Shown: positions 1 to 8,454, counted from the stretch's first letter. The stretch: 45,322 nt of DNA from Weissella sagaensis (GCF_005405285.1 NZ_BJDT01000008.1:1-45322); one strand, 5' to 3'. The notes: a model not told the origin generated them from the sequence alone. A program made the numbers and translations.

Positions 1-104
1 TTCAGAAACATACTAAGCAGCACGTTGCCACCATCCGAGGTAATTGGTGCCCCATTGTCTGAAACTGCAACTAAAGGGTTGCTAGGTAATACTTTTTGAA
101 TCAT
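1..104 (-). pseudogene. Transposase N-terminus (IS1380-like), cut by window edge
   Basis: Reading leftward from an ATG at 104, the frame stays open to the window edge and encodes about 34 residues. The stretch around SDNGAPITSDGGNVLLSMFL resembles the N-terminal 'xDxGxxxTSDGGxxLL' region of IS1380-family transposases. Only the first residues are visible, so whether the gene is intact cannot be judged. A transposase start at the edge would fit a contig broken at a repeated insertion sequence. The family assignment rests on one short motif. Confidence 0.45.
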
Positions 105-181
105 AATTTTAGACGCTCCAATTTTTGAGTATTTGGTTTGTTTTTCACTAACAAAATATCATAAAAAGGAGCTCCTATGGT

Positions 182-249
182 TTTCACCCAACGGGTGAAA
201 GCGCAAAGCCCGCTGAAACGGTATTAACTTGCTGTTTCAGCGGGTTTTT
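182..249 (+). terminator. Hairpin pair, second a rho-independent terminator
   Basis: A short hairpin, TTTCACCC/GGGTGAAA (182-200), is followed by a perfect 11-bp stem, CCCGCTGAAAC (209-219) with GTTTCAGCGGG (234-244), and a T5 tract at 245-249. The second has the form of an intrinsic terminator reading right. It could equally belong to the end of the insertion sequence to the left. Confidence 0.55.
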
Positions 250-418
250 GTTTGTCTTGATGAATAATCCGGGATTGATATTTGTACCACCAGATTGATA
301 CAATGAAATTATGGGTGTAAAACCCGATATAAAGGCGTTTGTGGGACTAGCGATGGCTAGGCTTTTTTGTTTTGGGGAGGATTTTGTTCGGTTTTTCAAG
401 AAATCGCTTTTGAAAAAT

Positions 419-467
419 TACCCCCGGGGGTAGAAATTATTACCCCCTACTCTGAGATTTTACCCCC
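419..467. repeat. Three phased TACCCCC repeats with a palindrome
   Basis: The heptamer TACCCCC occurs at 419, 441 and 461, about two helical turns apart. The first copy is half of the 14-bp palindrome TACCCCCGGGGGTA (419-432). The block lies about 85-135 bases before the -10 box upstream of the restriction-modification genes. It could be a regulator binding site or part of an insertion-sequence end. Confidence 0.4.
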
Positions 468-552
468 CTATAAAATATGGAAATGAGAGAGTGGTTTAGA
501 GATGAACGGCTTAAAAGTCGAGGAATTGTGAGGAAATGTTGATGTTACGTGA

Positions 553-558
553 TATAAT
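553..558 (+). promoter_or_regulatory. Promoter -10 box for the regulator/R-M operon
   Basis: A perfect TATAAT lies about 50 bases before the GTG start at 607. No consensus -35 hexamer is found at 17 bases; the nearest TTGTGA is 21 bases upstream. A weak -35 would fit a promoter that relies on the small regulator encoded just downstream, but that is inference. Confidence 0.45.
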
Positions 559-606
559 ATACCTAGTGCAAAACGTGGTTGTTAAAAGAAATTTCGAGGT
601 GAAGAC

Positions 607-810
607 GTGTCAATAACCTACAAGAATTTATGGAAAATATTGATAGATAAAGAATTAAAAAAGACTCAGTTGAAAGAAATCGCTGGGGTCAGCAGTAATG
701 TCATTGCTAAGCTGGGGAAAAATGAACCAGTTTCAATCGAAACACTTGTTAAGATTTGTCTTGCTCTAGGTGTTGATATAGGCGATGTTATCAGTATTGA
801 GCAAAAATAA
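607..810 (+). CDS. Small Cro/C1-type HTH regulator (67 aa)
   Basis: The 67-residue protein is almost entirely one XRE/Cro-type helix-turn-helix domain: a TQLKEIAGVSSNVIAKLGK segment (about residues 19-38) followed by SIETLVKICLALGVDIGDV. The start is GTG with GAGGTGA five bases upstream (596-602). The stop is 23 bases before the TTG proposed for the next gene, so it is probably co-transcribed with the restriction-modification genes. Its size and position match controller-type regulators that time methylase and nuclease expression. That role is inferred from context, and the family also includes unrelated small repressors. Confidence 0.8.
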   Translation: MSITYKNLWKILIDKELKKTQLKEIAGVSSNVIAKLGKNEPVSIETLVKICLALGVDIGDVISIEQK

Positions 811-833
811 ATCAAGAAGTGGAGGTGGGCTGT

Positions 834-1787
834 TTGCTAGTGGAAGAAGAATCAGTTGAAAAAAATATAGAAGAATTAGAAAAGACGATCGAAGATATCA
901 GCTCTACAGATATTCTTGAAAATACAATACGAGAAACGATGCCGGCGATTCTAGATATTCTCTTGATTGACCGTACGACATCAACTCCGAAAAAATCTAA
1001 AAATATCATTTGGGCCAACGAGAACTATCTACAGTATGGTCAAAAGTCATACGCTGCAACAGCTCAAATGCTTCCTTCGTTAGTCACAGGACAAATGGGA
1101 CAAATCATCATGCCGCGTGCCCTTAAATCACGAGAACTTCAAAAAGAGCGAACCAAATCTAAGGCTGAGGTATTTACTCCGACTTGGATTGTGAAAAAGC
1201 AAAACGATGAAATGGATAACGACTATCAGAATGATGAACTTGAGACTTATGTCAAACGTAAATGGCTCGAAATCACATGTGGGGAAGGGCCTTATATGGC
1301 TACCAGATACGATATGGAAACTGGTGAAATAGTACCACTTGATGAGCGTGTTGGCTTTGTCGACCGCAAATTGAAACGAATCAATGCCGAAGTCGAAGAT
1401 AAGGCTGAATGGCAACGTTTAGTCGAAGAGGCCTATAAATCAAGCTACGGTTTTGAGTGGAGTGGGGACTCGCTCTTGTTAGCTAGGGAAAATCTTCTAT
1501 ACACATACAGAGATTACTATTTCGCAAAATGGTTAGAGGAACCGCTATATGGATTGTTTGAAGATATCGCAAAAATCATCAGCTACAATATTTTCCAGAT
1601 GGATGGGCTGAAATACATCATTCCACTATCAGAGAAACGAGAAAAAGTAGAGAGCTATCAGCTGTCGTTATTTGATTATGACGATGAAGAGCCAGCTGAA
1701 GAGTGGATCATAAAACCTGGGAAACGCGTCAAATTGATGAATTGGGAGACGAACAAAATGGAGTATTTTGATAAGGGGGTCAAATAA
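834..1787 (+). CDS. R-M methyltransferase subunit carrying TP and CGEG motifs
   Basis: This roughly 317-residue protein looks like the 'restriction endonuclease subunit M' family that sits beside large helicase/Eco57I-type proteins. AEVFTPTWIV (near residue 112) matches the 'TP' motif at the start of N6-adenine methyltransferases. LEITCGEGPY (near residue 145) looks like the SAM-binding motif I. SYGFEWSGDSLLLARENLL and IISYNIFQMDGL are further conserved-looking segments. No NPPY motif is present; it is in the next gene, which starts three bases downstream. I prefer the TTG start at 834 because GGAGG (821-825) is correctly spaced for it. The frame is open back to a GTG at 819, and a GTG at 840 is an alternative. 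The product probably modifies host DNA as a complex with its neighbour. Confidence 0.7.
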   Translation: MLVEEESVEKNIEELEKTIEDISSTDILENTIRETMPAILDILLIDRTTSTPKKSKNIIWANENYLQYGQKSYAATAQMLPSLVTGQMGQIIMPRALKSRELQKERTKSKAEVFTPTWIVKKQNDEMDNDYQNDELETYVKRKWLEITCGEGPYMATRYDMETGEIVPLDERVGFVDRKLKRINAEVEDKAEWQRLVEEAYKSSYGFEWSGDSLLLARENLLYTYRDYYFAKWLEEPLYGLFEDIAKIISYNIFQMDGLKYIIPLSEKREKVESYQLSLFDYDDEEPAEEWIIKPGKRVKLMNWETNKMEYFDKGVK

Positions 1788-1789
1788 AT

Positions 1790-4700
1790 ATGAGCGCTAT
1801 TGCCACTAGACCAGATACAACAAACTTTGAATTTCTAAAATTAGACTGGGATTTGAAAGTTCAGTATTACGATCGTGCGAAATACGTTGAAGACTTCTAT
1901 GTACAGGGAAATTTTGCTAAAACAATTGAACAAGCTGATTCGTTTGAAACGGCCATTATTAATTCTAATGTCGTGAAAGAACCTACTGAGAAATATTCGA
2001 CAGGAAATGAGCAAGAAGATGCATTGATTCGATTAAGAGTCATTTATCAGGCTTTAAAACAAATATCAATTAATGCTGGCCAACCGGTAAATAATGAATT
2101 TGAAAATCCTATCTCAGAGAGTCTATATCAGTCCAACGAGCGTAAGATGATCTATATCCAAACAGCGGATAACTCGTCAGGTAATTGGGATGTTTATGAT
2201 GGATCTGAAAAAATAGGTGAAACGACGGCGGATAGTAGTTCCAATCCGCTAGACTTCCAAGCCAATAGTGAATATCTTAGAAACCAAGCCAATACGCGTA
2301 TTAGATCATACATGACGACGTCTGGCGTCCCATATACAACCGATTGGGCAGAACTTGCATATAGACCGCAGGATAAGCTGAATCCATGGTTTGGTGATAA
2401 AGATGTTCACGAAGTTCTGAGACGCTCAAACTTTAAAAAGAATGAAGACGTTGAAGGAAACGAGTGGTGGCAAGTAACTCTGGATGTTGCCAAACAAGCA
2501 ATTGCTGCGGTTAAAGAAAATCGTGAAGTAATTGATGGTCCTGTCGTTGATAAGAGTAAGATTGTTCTTCGGCCGGAACAAAAAGCTGCAGTGGCACAGA
2601 CTAAGACGGTGTTTAAGAAGAAAGACCGAATGCTCTGGAATGCTAAGATGCGTTTTGGTAAAACCTTATCAACATATCAATTGATCAAAGAAGAAGGTTA
2701 CCATTCTGTTTTGATCCTAACGCACCGACCAGTCGTATCAGATTCTTGGTTTGAAGATTTTTCAAAACTAGAAATGAAAGAAGCTGGCTATCGTTATGGT
2801 TCTAAGAAGCACGAGAGCATTGAAAGCTTAATCAAGGATGGCGGAAAGTTTGTTTATTTTGCCAGTATTCAAGACCTACGCGGGTCATCTCAAGTCGGAG
2901 GAAAACAAGGCGAGAAAAATGAACTCGTATTCGCTACTGATTGGGATTTGATCGTCTTTGATGAAGCCCATGAGGGGACGCAAACTGAATTGGCGCAGAA
3001 CGTTGAAAAGACCATCAAAAAGAAAGATACAAAAGTTCTTGAGTTGTCAGGCACGCCGTTTAACTTGCTCGAACAATATGAAGAGGACCAAGTTTATACT
3101 TGGGACTATGTCATGGAGCAAGAGGCCAAATTACGTTGGTCAACAGAAAAACCAGACGAGCCAAATCCATATGAGACATTGCCTAAAGTCAACATATTTA
3201 CCTTTGAAATGGGCAATAAAGAAAAATACGCAGATGACAACAAGGCATTTAATTTCAAAGAATTCTTCCGTGTAAAAGATGATGGTTCCTTTGAACATGA
3301 AGCAGACGTTAATAATTTTTTGAATCTAATAACGAAGAAATCAGCAACCAATTATCCATATTCGACCGAAGAGTTTAGAAATGAACTCAGACATTCACTC
3401 TGGTTGTTGCCGGGGATTGCAGAAGCTAAAGCCATGAAGTCTTTGATGAATAATCATCCGGTTTTTGGTAACGAGTATAAAATTATTAACGTGGTCGACA
3501 ATGATGATAAAGAAATCACGAGTAAAGACGACCCTGATTTAGGTCGCGTCCGCAGTGCGATTAGTGATAAGCCGTGGGAAACTAAAACGATCACACTGTC
3601 AGTCCGTAAATTAACCACAGGGGTAAACGTCAAAGAGTGGACAGCGGTCATGTTCTTAAACAACACAAGTTCTGCGATGAACTATCTCCAAGCTGCCTTT
3701 AGAGCTCAAACGCCATACTCAAATGAAGTTCAAGGCCAAAAGACCAATGCATATATTTTCGACTTTGCACCTGATCGTGCTTTGACCGTGATGGCGGAAT
3801 CTGCTTCGATCAACTCTGGTGTTGGGAAACGCAATACTCCAGAGCAAAAACAAAAAATGGCAAATATGCTCAACTTCTTACCGATTATCGGAATGGATGG
3901 AAACGGCATGAAGACCTTCAGTGTCGATCGCATGTTGACGCAGCTGAAGAAAGTTTATGCTGAAAAAGCTGTCCGTTCTGGATTCGATGACGATAGTTTG
4001 TATTCAGATGCATTATTAACTATCAACCCTGAGGCAGCCGAGCTCTTAGAAAAGCTCAGAGGAATTATCGGTAAGACGGGTGCTTCAAAAGGTGCAAAAG
4101 AAGTTAGGGTTAACGACCAAGGTCTGACTGATGAAGAGTACGAAAAAGCGGAAAAAGCTAAGAAAAAAGCAAAACGCCAACGTACCCCTGAAGAACAAGA
4201 AGCGATTGATAAACAAAATCAAGCAAAGAAAGAACGACGGAATGCCATCTCTATTTTGCGTGGGATTTCGATCCGTATTCCGCTAATGATTTTTGGTATG
4301 GAAGTTGATATTTCAAAAGATATTGATGTTGAAACATTCGTAAACGAAGTCGATGATGTTTCTTGGGAAGAATTCATGCCAGCAGGTGTGACTAAGGATA
4401 TGTTCAGGGAACAGGCTAAGTACTATGATTCTGAAGTCTTTATTGAAGCCGGACGAATCATCAGGACAAGAGCAAAATCGTATGACGATTTATCTTATAC
4501 CGATCGCGCGGAACAAATCGGTCTTTTGCACGGTACATTCAAAAACCCAGACAAAGAAACAGTTCTTACTCCTTGGCGAGTTGTGAATATGCAATTAGCC
4601 TCAACGATTGGTGGCTTGTCTTACTACAATGATGATTTTTCTGAAACTTCTATTGATGGTACACCGGCGCTTCACTGGGTAGACCAAGAAGATACAGAAA

Positions 4701-6028
4701 AGATTTTCGGGGATGATAGCAAGATTTTAGAAATTAATTCTAAGACGGGGTTGTATCCATTATTCTGTGCTGCAAGCTTCTTCTTCAAACAACAGATGGA
4801 GTTTATTGACAATAACGTTGGTAAAATCACGCAAATTGATGAAGAGAATATCATCCAAAATGTCTTGAAGAACAATATTTATGTGATCGCTAAAACTCCG
4901 ATGGCTAAGACGATTACTCAGCGGACGCTGGCAGGTTACAAAGGTTGGGATACAAATATTCTATTCATTCCAGACCTGGTCAAGAAAATTAGGAACAACA
5001 TTGACGATGTCGAAAAAGAAGTTCAGAAAGGGTTTAAGGTAATGAAATTTGATGCAGTAGTTGGGAACCCTCCATATCAGGAAAATGATGGTGGATCTGG
5101 TTCAAGTGCAACCCCCGTGTATAATAAGTTCATTCAACTCTCCGATAGGGTATCGAACCAATATGTTTCTCTTATCACGCCTTCTAAATGGTTTGCTGGC
5201 GGGAAAGGTTTAGACCAGTTTCGTGATTACATGCTTAATAATGATTCAATTAAAGTAATGGTTGATTACGATAATGCGAAAGAATTATTTCCTAATACCT
5301 CAATTGCTGGTGGAGTGAACTACTTTATTATTGATAAGGATTATCATGGGACAGTGCAATTTACGAACATTCATGATGGCCGTACTATCACTTCAACGAG
5401 GAAAATGAATGAATTTGATACATTTGTCCGGTATAACGAGGCGGTAAGTATTATTCATAAGATAGGTAACGTGGGATCTGTTAGTGATTTCGTTTATCCC
5501 CGTAATCCCTTCGGTTTTTCTTCAAAAGACAGGGGAGGAACGGATGGAGATATTACTCTAATTTCAAGTGCTGGAGCGGGTAAAGTAAAACTTAGTGAAG
5601 TTAAATCTGGCAGTGAACTAGTAGATAAGTATAAGTTATGTATTAGTAAAGTAACATCAGAGCATGCAAATGAACCAGATAAGAATGGTCAATATCGTAT
5701 AATTTCAAGTAATTTTGTCGTTCCTCCGCAATCTGTTGTAACTGATTCGTATCTTGTTATATATTCAGATTCTGATGAAAACAAAGTACAGTCATACTGG
5801 AACTACATGAAGACTAAGTTTTACAGAAACCAGCTGCTGCAGTCGGTAACCTCTATAAACTTGTCAAAAGATAAGTTTCAATTTATTCCATTACAAGATT
5901 TTAGTGAAGCCTCAGATATTGATTGGACTAAATCAATATCTGAAATAGATCAGCAACTATATACAAAATATGGACTTAACGAGGGTGAAATCGCCTTTAT
6001 TGAAGAGAAAGTGAAGGCGATAGATTAA
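1790..6028 (+). CDS. Large R-M protein: GIY-YIG-like, DEAD helicase, Eco57I-type NPPY
   Basis: The 1412-residue protein has several modules. Residues about 117-230 resemble GIY-YIG/T5orf172 nucleases: MIYIQTA, then KIGETTA, then RIRSYM, ending DVHEVLRRSNF and NEWWQ with a plausible catalytic Glu. This assignment is tentative. Residues about 255-430 are a superfamily 2 helicase: NAKMRFGKTLS (Walker A variant), VFDEAHEG (motif II) and LSGTPFN (motif III). A lysine-rich segment around 780-830 leads to the C-terminal part. KFDAVVGNPPYQ (near 1090) is methyltransferase motif IV of the Eco57I family, followed by a likely target-recognition region. It likely combines DNA cleavage, translocation and part of the methylation machinery. 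No SAM-binding motif was found in it; that appears in the upstream protein, so the two probably act together. Confidence 0.75.
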   Translation: MSAIATRPDTTNFEFLKLDWDLKVQYYDRAKYVEDFYVQGNFAKTIEQADSFETAIINSNVVKEPTEKYSTGNEQEDALIRLRVIYQALKQISINAGQPVNNEFENPISESLYQSNERKMIYIQTADNSSGNWDVYDGSEKIGETTADSSSNPLDFQANSEYLRNQANTRIRSYMTTSGVPYTTDWAELAYRPQDKLNPWFGDKDVHEVLRRSNFKKNEDVEGNEWWQVTLDVAKQAIAAVKENREVIDGPVVDKSKIVLRPEQKAAVAQTKTVFKKKDRMLWNAKMRFGKTLSTYQLIKEEGYHSVLILTHRPVVSDSWFEDFSKLEMKEAGYRYGSKKHESIESLIKDGGKFVYFASIQDLRGSSQVGGKQGEKNELVFATDWDLIVFDEAHEGTQTELAQNVEKTIKKKDTKVLELSGTPFNLLEQYEEDQVYTWDYVMEQEAKLRWSTEKPDEPNPYETLPKVNIFTFEMGNKEKYADDNKAFNFKEFFRVKDDGSFEHEADVNNFLNLITKKSATNYPYSTEEFRNELRHSLWLLPGIAEAKAMKSLMNNHPVFGNEYKIINVVDNDDKEITSKDDPDLGRVRSAISDKPWETKTITLSVRKLTTGVNVKEWTAVMFLNNTSSAMNYLQAAFRAQTPYSNEVQGQKTNAYIFDFAPDRALTVMAESASINSGVGKRNTPEQKQKMANMLNFLPIIGMDGNGMKTFSVDRMLTQLKKVYAEKAVRSGFDDDSLYSDALLTINPEAAELLEKLRGIIGKTGASKGAKEVRVNDQGLTDEEYEKAEKAKKKAKRQRTPEEQEAIDKQNQAKKERRNAISILRGISIRIPLMIFGMEVDISKDIDVETFVNEVDDVSWEEFMPAGVTKDMFREQAKYYDSEVFIEAGRIIRTRAKSYDDLSYTDRAEQIGLLHGTFKNPDKETVLTPWRVVNMQLASTIGGLSYYNDDFSETSIDGTPALHWVDQEDTEKIFGDDSKILEINSKTGLYPLFCAASFFFKQQMEFIDNNVGKITQIDEENIIQNVLKNNIYVIAKTPMAKTITQRTLAGYKGWDTNILFIPDLVKKIRNNIDDVEKEVQKGFKVMKFDAVVGNPPYQENDGGSGSSATPVYNKFIQLSDRVSNQYVSLITPSKWFAGGKGLDQFRDYMLNNDSIKVMVDYDNAKELFPNTSIAGGVNYFIIDKDYHGTVQFTNIHDGRTITSTRKMNEFDTFVRYNEAVSIIHKIGNVGSVSDFVYPRNPFGFSSKDRGGTDGDITLISSAGAGKVKLSEVKSGSELVDKYKLCISKVTSEHANEPDKNGQYRIISSNFVVPPQSVVTDSYLVIYSDSDENKVQSYWNYMKTKFYRNQLLQSVTSINLSKDKFQFIPLQDFSEASDIDWTKSISEIDQQLYTKYGLNEGEIAFIEEKVKAID

Positions 6029-6092
6029 AATGATGGAAGAAAAGAAAATTTTTGTCAACATTGCCAACTCTTAGATTCTTGAGGTTTCAGAT

Positions 6093-6383
6093 ATGGCAAT
6101 GGAGAATACAGAAAGCATAACTGTAGGGTCCCTTGATGAAGCAATTGATTCCTTCAATGAGAAAAATTGGGAATTCGATGATAATATCCGAGCAAAGCTT
6201 GAGGAAATTTTTTCTGAAGATGAGGGTGATGTATTAGAAGTCTTTGATATTAAGGTCTCCACTGAAAATCGGTCATATAACGAATTGGCAGATATGTTTA
6301 AAGAAAACGACATCCGAATTCCTGATGTCCAAAGAAAATTCGTCTGGGATACGAACAAGTGCTCGAAACTTATAGGGGAATAA
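6093..6383 (+). pseudogene. DUF262/GmrSD-like gene, 5' end only
   Basis: The 96-residue frame ends with SYNELADMFKENDIRIPDVQ then RKFVWDTNKCSKLIGE. This matches the N-terminal 'IPxyQRxyxWxxxKxxxLI' signature of DUF262 proteins (ParB/Srx-fold nucleases such as GmrSD). These normally run several hundred residues, so most of the gene is missing. If one A were added in GGGGAATAATG the frame would continue as GEIMSIL up to the IS3 inverted repeat at 6395. This suggests an indel as well as the insertion. It follows the R-M gene by 64 bases and probably belonged to the same operon. A GAGG ribosome site lies at 6079-6083. What it did in the locus is unknown. Confidence 0.6.
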
Positions 6384-6460
6384 TGTCAATACTTTGGAGT
6401 GGTTTTTAGATAGCCCCGCGAGGGGCCGGAGCTACCCCGAAAGTTTAATCAAAAAGAATA

Positions 6461-6495
6461 AACGAGGTCCAGGCAATCATCGCCCGGACCTCGTT
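6461..6495 (-). terminator. Terminator after the MerR-like fragment
   Basis: AACGAGGTCC (6461-6470) pairs with GGACCTCGTT (6486-6495) in a 10-bp stem. T-rich runs follow on both strands. It lies a few bases beyond the stop of the leftward MerR-like frame, so it is probably that gene's terminator, carried along with it. Confidence 0.65.
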
Positions 6496-6501
6496 TGTTT
6501 T

Positions 6502-6723
6502 CTATAATTTATTTTCGGATTCAATCATGTGAGAATCATAGTTGTCAATTTTCCACTGTAAATAATCACAGGCATCAACAATTTCTTTTACCTTTTCGTT
6601 AAGCGTATTAATTGCTTCGCCTAGAATGTCTTTACGGGCTGGAATGGTAGTCGGGTCGTCTTCGAACACGGCGCTGATGTCAAGATTATGGACAGGCTTT
6701 TTTGGCACCGAGAGGTACCGCAC
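6502..6723 (-). pseudogene. MerR-family regulator C-terminal fragment
   Basis: The leftward frame encodes about 73 residues. FEDDPTTIPARKDIL and the helix ending DYLQWKIDNYDSHM resemble the linker and dimerisation helix of MerR regulators. The DNA-binding winged helix that should precede it is absent, so this is a 3' remnant. The apparent GTG start at 6723 is probably just where foreign sequence joins. It sits inside the IS3 inverted repeats and keeps its own terminator. Identification is from the helix pattern only. Confidence 0.45.
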
Positions 6724-6965
6724 TCCGAAAATTTTTCAAAACCCGGATTTCAGCTTAAAACGGCGTGATTTCTGGGTGTTTTTGTAGGTGGAACAGGGCC
6801 GAGTCCTACCGGTGAGAGAAAACAGGTGGTATAGATTGTGAACCAGCCGGATTTCACAAGTTGTATCGTGCAAGAAATAAGCCTTCACAAGGCGAATTTT
6901 TGAAATTCACAAGTGACGGCTTATAAACGGCGTCGTACCGGCTAGTGCCGATAACCGGCATTATG
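6724..6965. other. Passenger DNA between MerR fragment and IS3 transposase
   Basis: No coding frame is credible here. TTCACAAG occurs three times (6853, 6884, 6906), with intervals of 31 and 22 bases. GC-rich inverted segments such as CCGGCTAGTGCCGATAACCGG occur near 6940-6960. The stretch may be the old right end of the transposase element fused to foreign DNA. Confidence 0.3.
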
Positions 6966-7843
6966 TTAAGCAGCAAGTGGTATAGCTGCCGGACGGGTCT
7001 TCGTAGATATTTTGGTGGTGTTCCACCAGTAGTCATAGCGGTGCGCTCCTGCAATAATCGCATTGATTGACCAACTTAAGCGACGTGGGTTGAAGAATTC
7101 TGATTTGAAAAATGAGTGATAGTTTTCGATGATTGTGTTGTGCTCGGGATGCCCCGGTGAGCTGAATGAGTGCATGAGGCCATAAAATGAGACGGTATCT
7201 TCGTATTCCTCACTGATGAAGTGGGAACCGTTATCTGAGTGCAAAATGATGATGTTTCGGCGTTGAGAATCGATTTAGGAATTTGACGCATAGCTGTTTG
7301 AAGTGCTCATTTAGTTAAATCAGATGTCATATCATAGCCAACGACGGCACCAATGACATCACCGGTAAACCAGTCTAGAACGCTGGCTTTATAGAGTTTC
7401 TGCTTATCTGGCATTACCAGGTAAGTTACATCGGTTGTGAGAACTTGGTATGGTCGTTCAATGATAATGTCTTTAACCAGATTGTCGCGTTCAACAACTG
7501 GACGGCCGCGATTTCCTTTATAAGACTGAGTGATAACAGACTTATATTTAATCTTCTGCATCAAGCGATGAACACGGTGTTCACCGGTATGTATGTCATA
7601 TTGATCGGCCAATTCCTGCACCATACGCTTAATTCCGTAGGAATTATTGAACTCGTGCGCGTCAACGATTTCTTGAATTTTCTCGATTATCAGAGCGTCT
7701 TGTAAATCGTGTTCTGTGGGCGATTTTGGAGCTTTGTGCGAATAAAAAGTGCTTGAGGGCACATTCATGACCGCAGGCAACTTGGTTTGAGAATATTTCG
7801 CATTTTCAGACATATCGACGACGGCGCGCTCCGCTAAACTCAT
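6966..7843 (-). pseudogene. IS3-family transposase OrfB, broken
   Basis: Two leftward pieces together make an IS3 OrfB with an rve-type DDE integrase core. The first piece (7843-7307) carries the N-terminal HTH_21-like part and TTDVTYLV (first Asp). The second (7244-6966) carries LHSDNGSHF (second Asp) and ENYHSFFKSE (the Glu). Between them a TGA replaces an expected codon in DLTK-x-ALQ. A missing A in the run before ACATCATC then shifts the frame so that NIIILHSDNG is lost. Translation of an active transposase is therefore unlikely. It overlaps the end of orfA, as in intact IS3 elements. Confidence 0.85.
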
Positions 7844-8149
7844 CGTCGGTTGGATTTTTTTATCTGTTCACGTGAGTATTTGTCCATTAAAGTGACTGCT
7901 TCACGCAAAATTTGGTTATCTTGTTCGAGTTCGGCGATTCTCGCTTCAAGTTCAGAGACTGTTTTCTTGGTAATTTTTTCGCCATTGTCATTCATTCACC
8001 GCAGGTGAATACTCACGGACCCAGCGCCGAACGGCGCTTATTGAGATTTTATTTTCACGTGAAATTTGGCTTAATGTTTGTTTTTCATCCCAATGTAGGG
8101 CAGCGATAGCTGCCTTCTGTTCAGGGGAATAATAATTTCGTGTAGTCAT
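7840..8149 (-). pseudogene. IS3-family OrfA, frameshifted
   Basis: From the ATG at 8149 the leftward frame reads MTTRNYYSPEQKAAIAALHW and then an HTH (TLSQISRENKISISAVRRW), the typical DNA-binding half of IS3 OrfA. It stops early after PAVNE. A four-base duplication (AATGAATG) shifts the frame. In the next frame the leucine-zipper half continues as KKTVSELEARIAELEQDNQI and ends at about 7840, overlapping the orfB start. The break is inside orfA, so it is not the programmed frameshift between orfA and orfB. Confidence 0.8.
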
Positions 8150-8221
8150 AATAAAAAGATGCTCCTGCTGGTTTCATTTTACAGGAAATGGTTCTAAAAA
8201 CCACTCCATGAAACTAGCATA

Positions 8222-8377
8222 AGCACCGATGATTTTGGATTTAACAGTAAAAGCATTACCGTTGATAATTATCGTATTGCAGATTATCAGCTACAACAAG
8301 CACGTAATGCGATGAACATGGCATATGATGTTGATAGCGGGATGCAGCAAGTGAAACAAGCATTAGGGATTTACTAG
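8222..8377 (+). pseudogene. Unidentified gene, C-terminal fragment
   Basis: Right of the IS3 inverted repeat an open frame with no start reads DNYRIADYQLQQARNAMNMA and ends QVKQALGIY at a TAG (8375-8377). A terminator follows 20 bases later, as expected at a real gene end. I do not recognise the family. It does not look like the end of a DUF262 protein, so it is probably not the other half of the gene truncated left of the insertion. Confidence 0.45.
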
Positions 8378-8396
8378 TTTCATCTCCTAGATTTTC

Positions 8397-8421
8397 GCCA
8401 CCGAACAACCGGTGGCTTTTT
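8397..8421 (+). terminator. Rho-independent terminator
   Basis: GCCACCG (8397-8403) pairs with CGGTGGC (8410-8416) around a six-base loop and is followed by T5. It ends the truncated gene at 8377 and insulates mcrBC from upstream reading. Confidence 0.8.
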
Positions 8422-8439
8422 AAGTAGTTCATAGGTTGG

Positions 8440-8454
8440 ACACAGAACCTGTGT
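8440..8454. promoter_or_regulatory. Palindrome upstream of mcrB (possible operator)
   Basis: ACACAG-AAC-CTGTGT is a perfect 6-bp inverted repeat located 43-57 bases before the mcrB start, beside AT-rich sequence (TTAAAAT, TATACATAAAAT) that may hold the -10 box. It could bind the HTH regulator encoded downstream of mcrC. No certain -35/-10 pair could be assigned. Confidence 0.4.

Larger units (their letters stand above)
6395..8208 (-). mobile_element. Decayed IS3-family element with passenger DNA
   Basis: Perfect 16-bp terminal inverted repeats, TGGAGTGGTTTTTAGA at 6395-6410 and its complement at 8193-8208, bound a leftward orfA/orfB transposase pair. Both reading frames are broken, so the copy cannot encode an active enzyme. 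Between the transposase stop (6966) and the left repeat lie about 570 bases that IS3 elements do not normally carry, including a MerR-like fragment and its terminator. The flanks (ACTT on the left, TGAA on the right) share no target duplication, which suggests a rearrangement after insertion. The adjoining coding fragments on each side do not belong to one recognisable gene. Confidence 0.75.

Noticed and set aside
184..399. Leftward 71-codon open frame
   Set aside because: It runs through the terminator hairpins at 182-249, has no ribosome site and no family-like content.
6029..6073. Fourteen-codon frame MMEEKKIFVNIANS between the R-M gene and the DUF262 gene
   Set aside because: Too short to support and without independent evidence.
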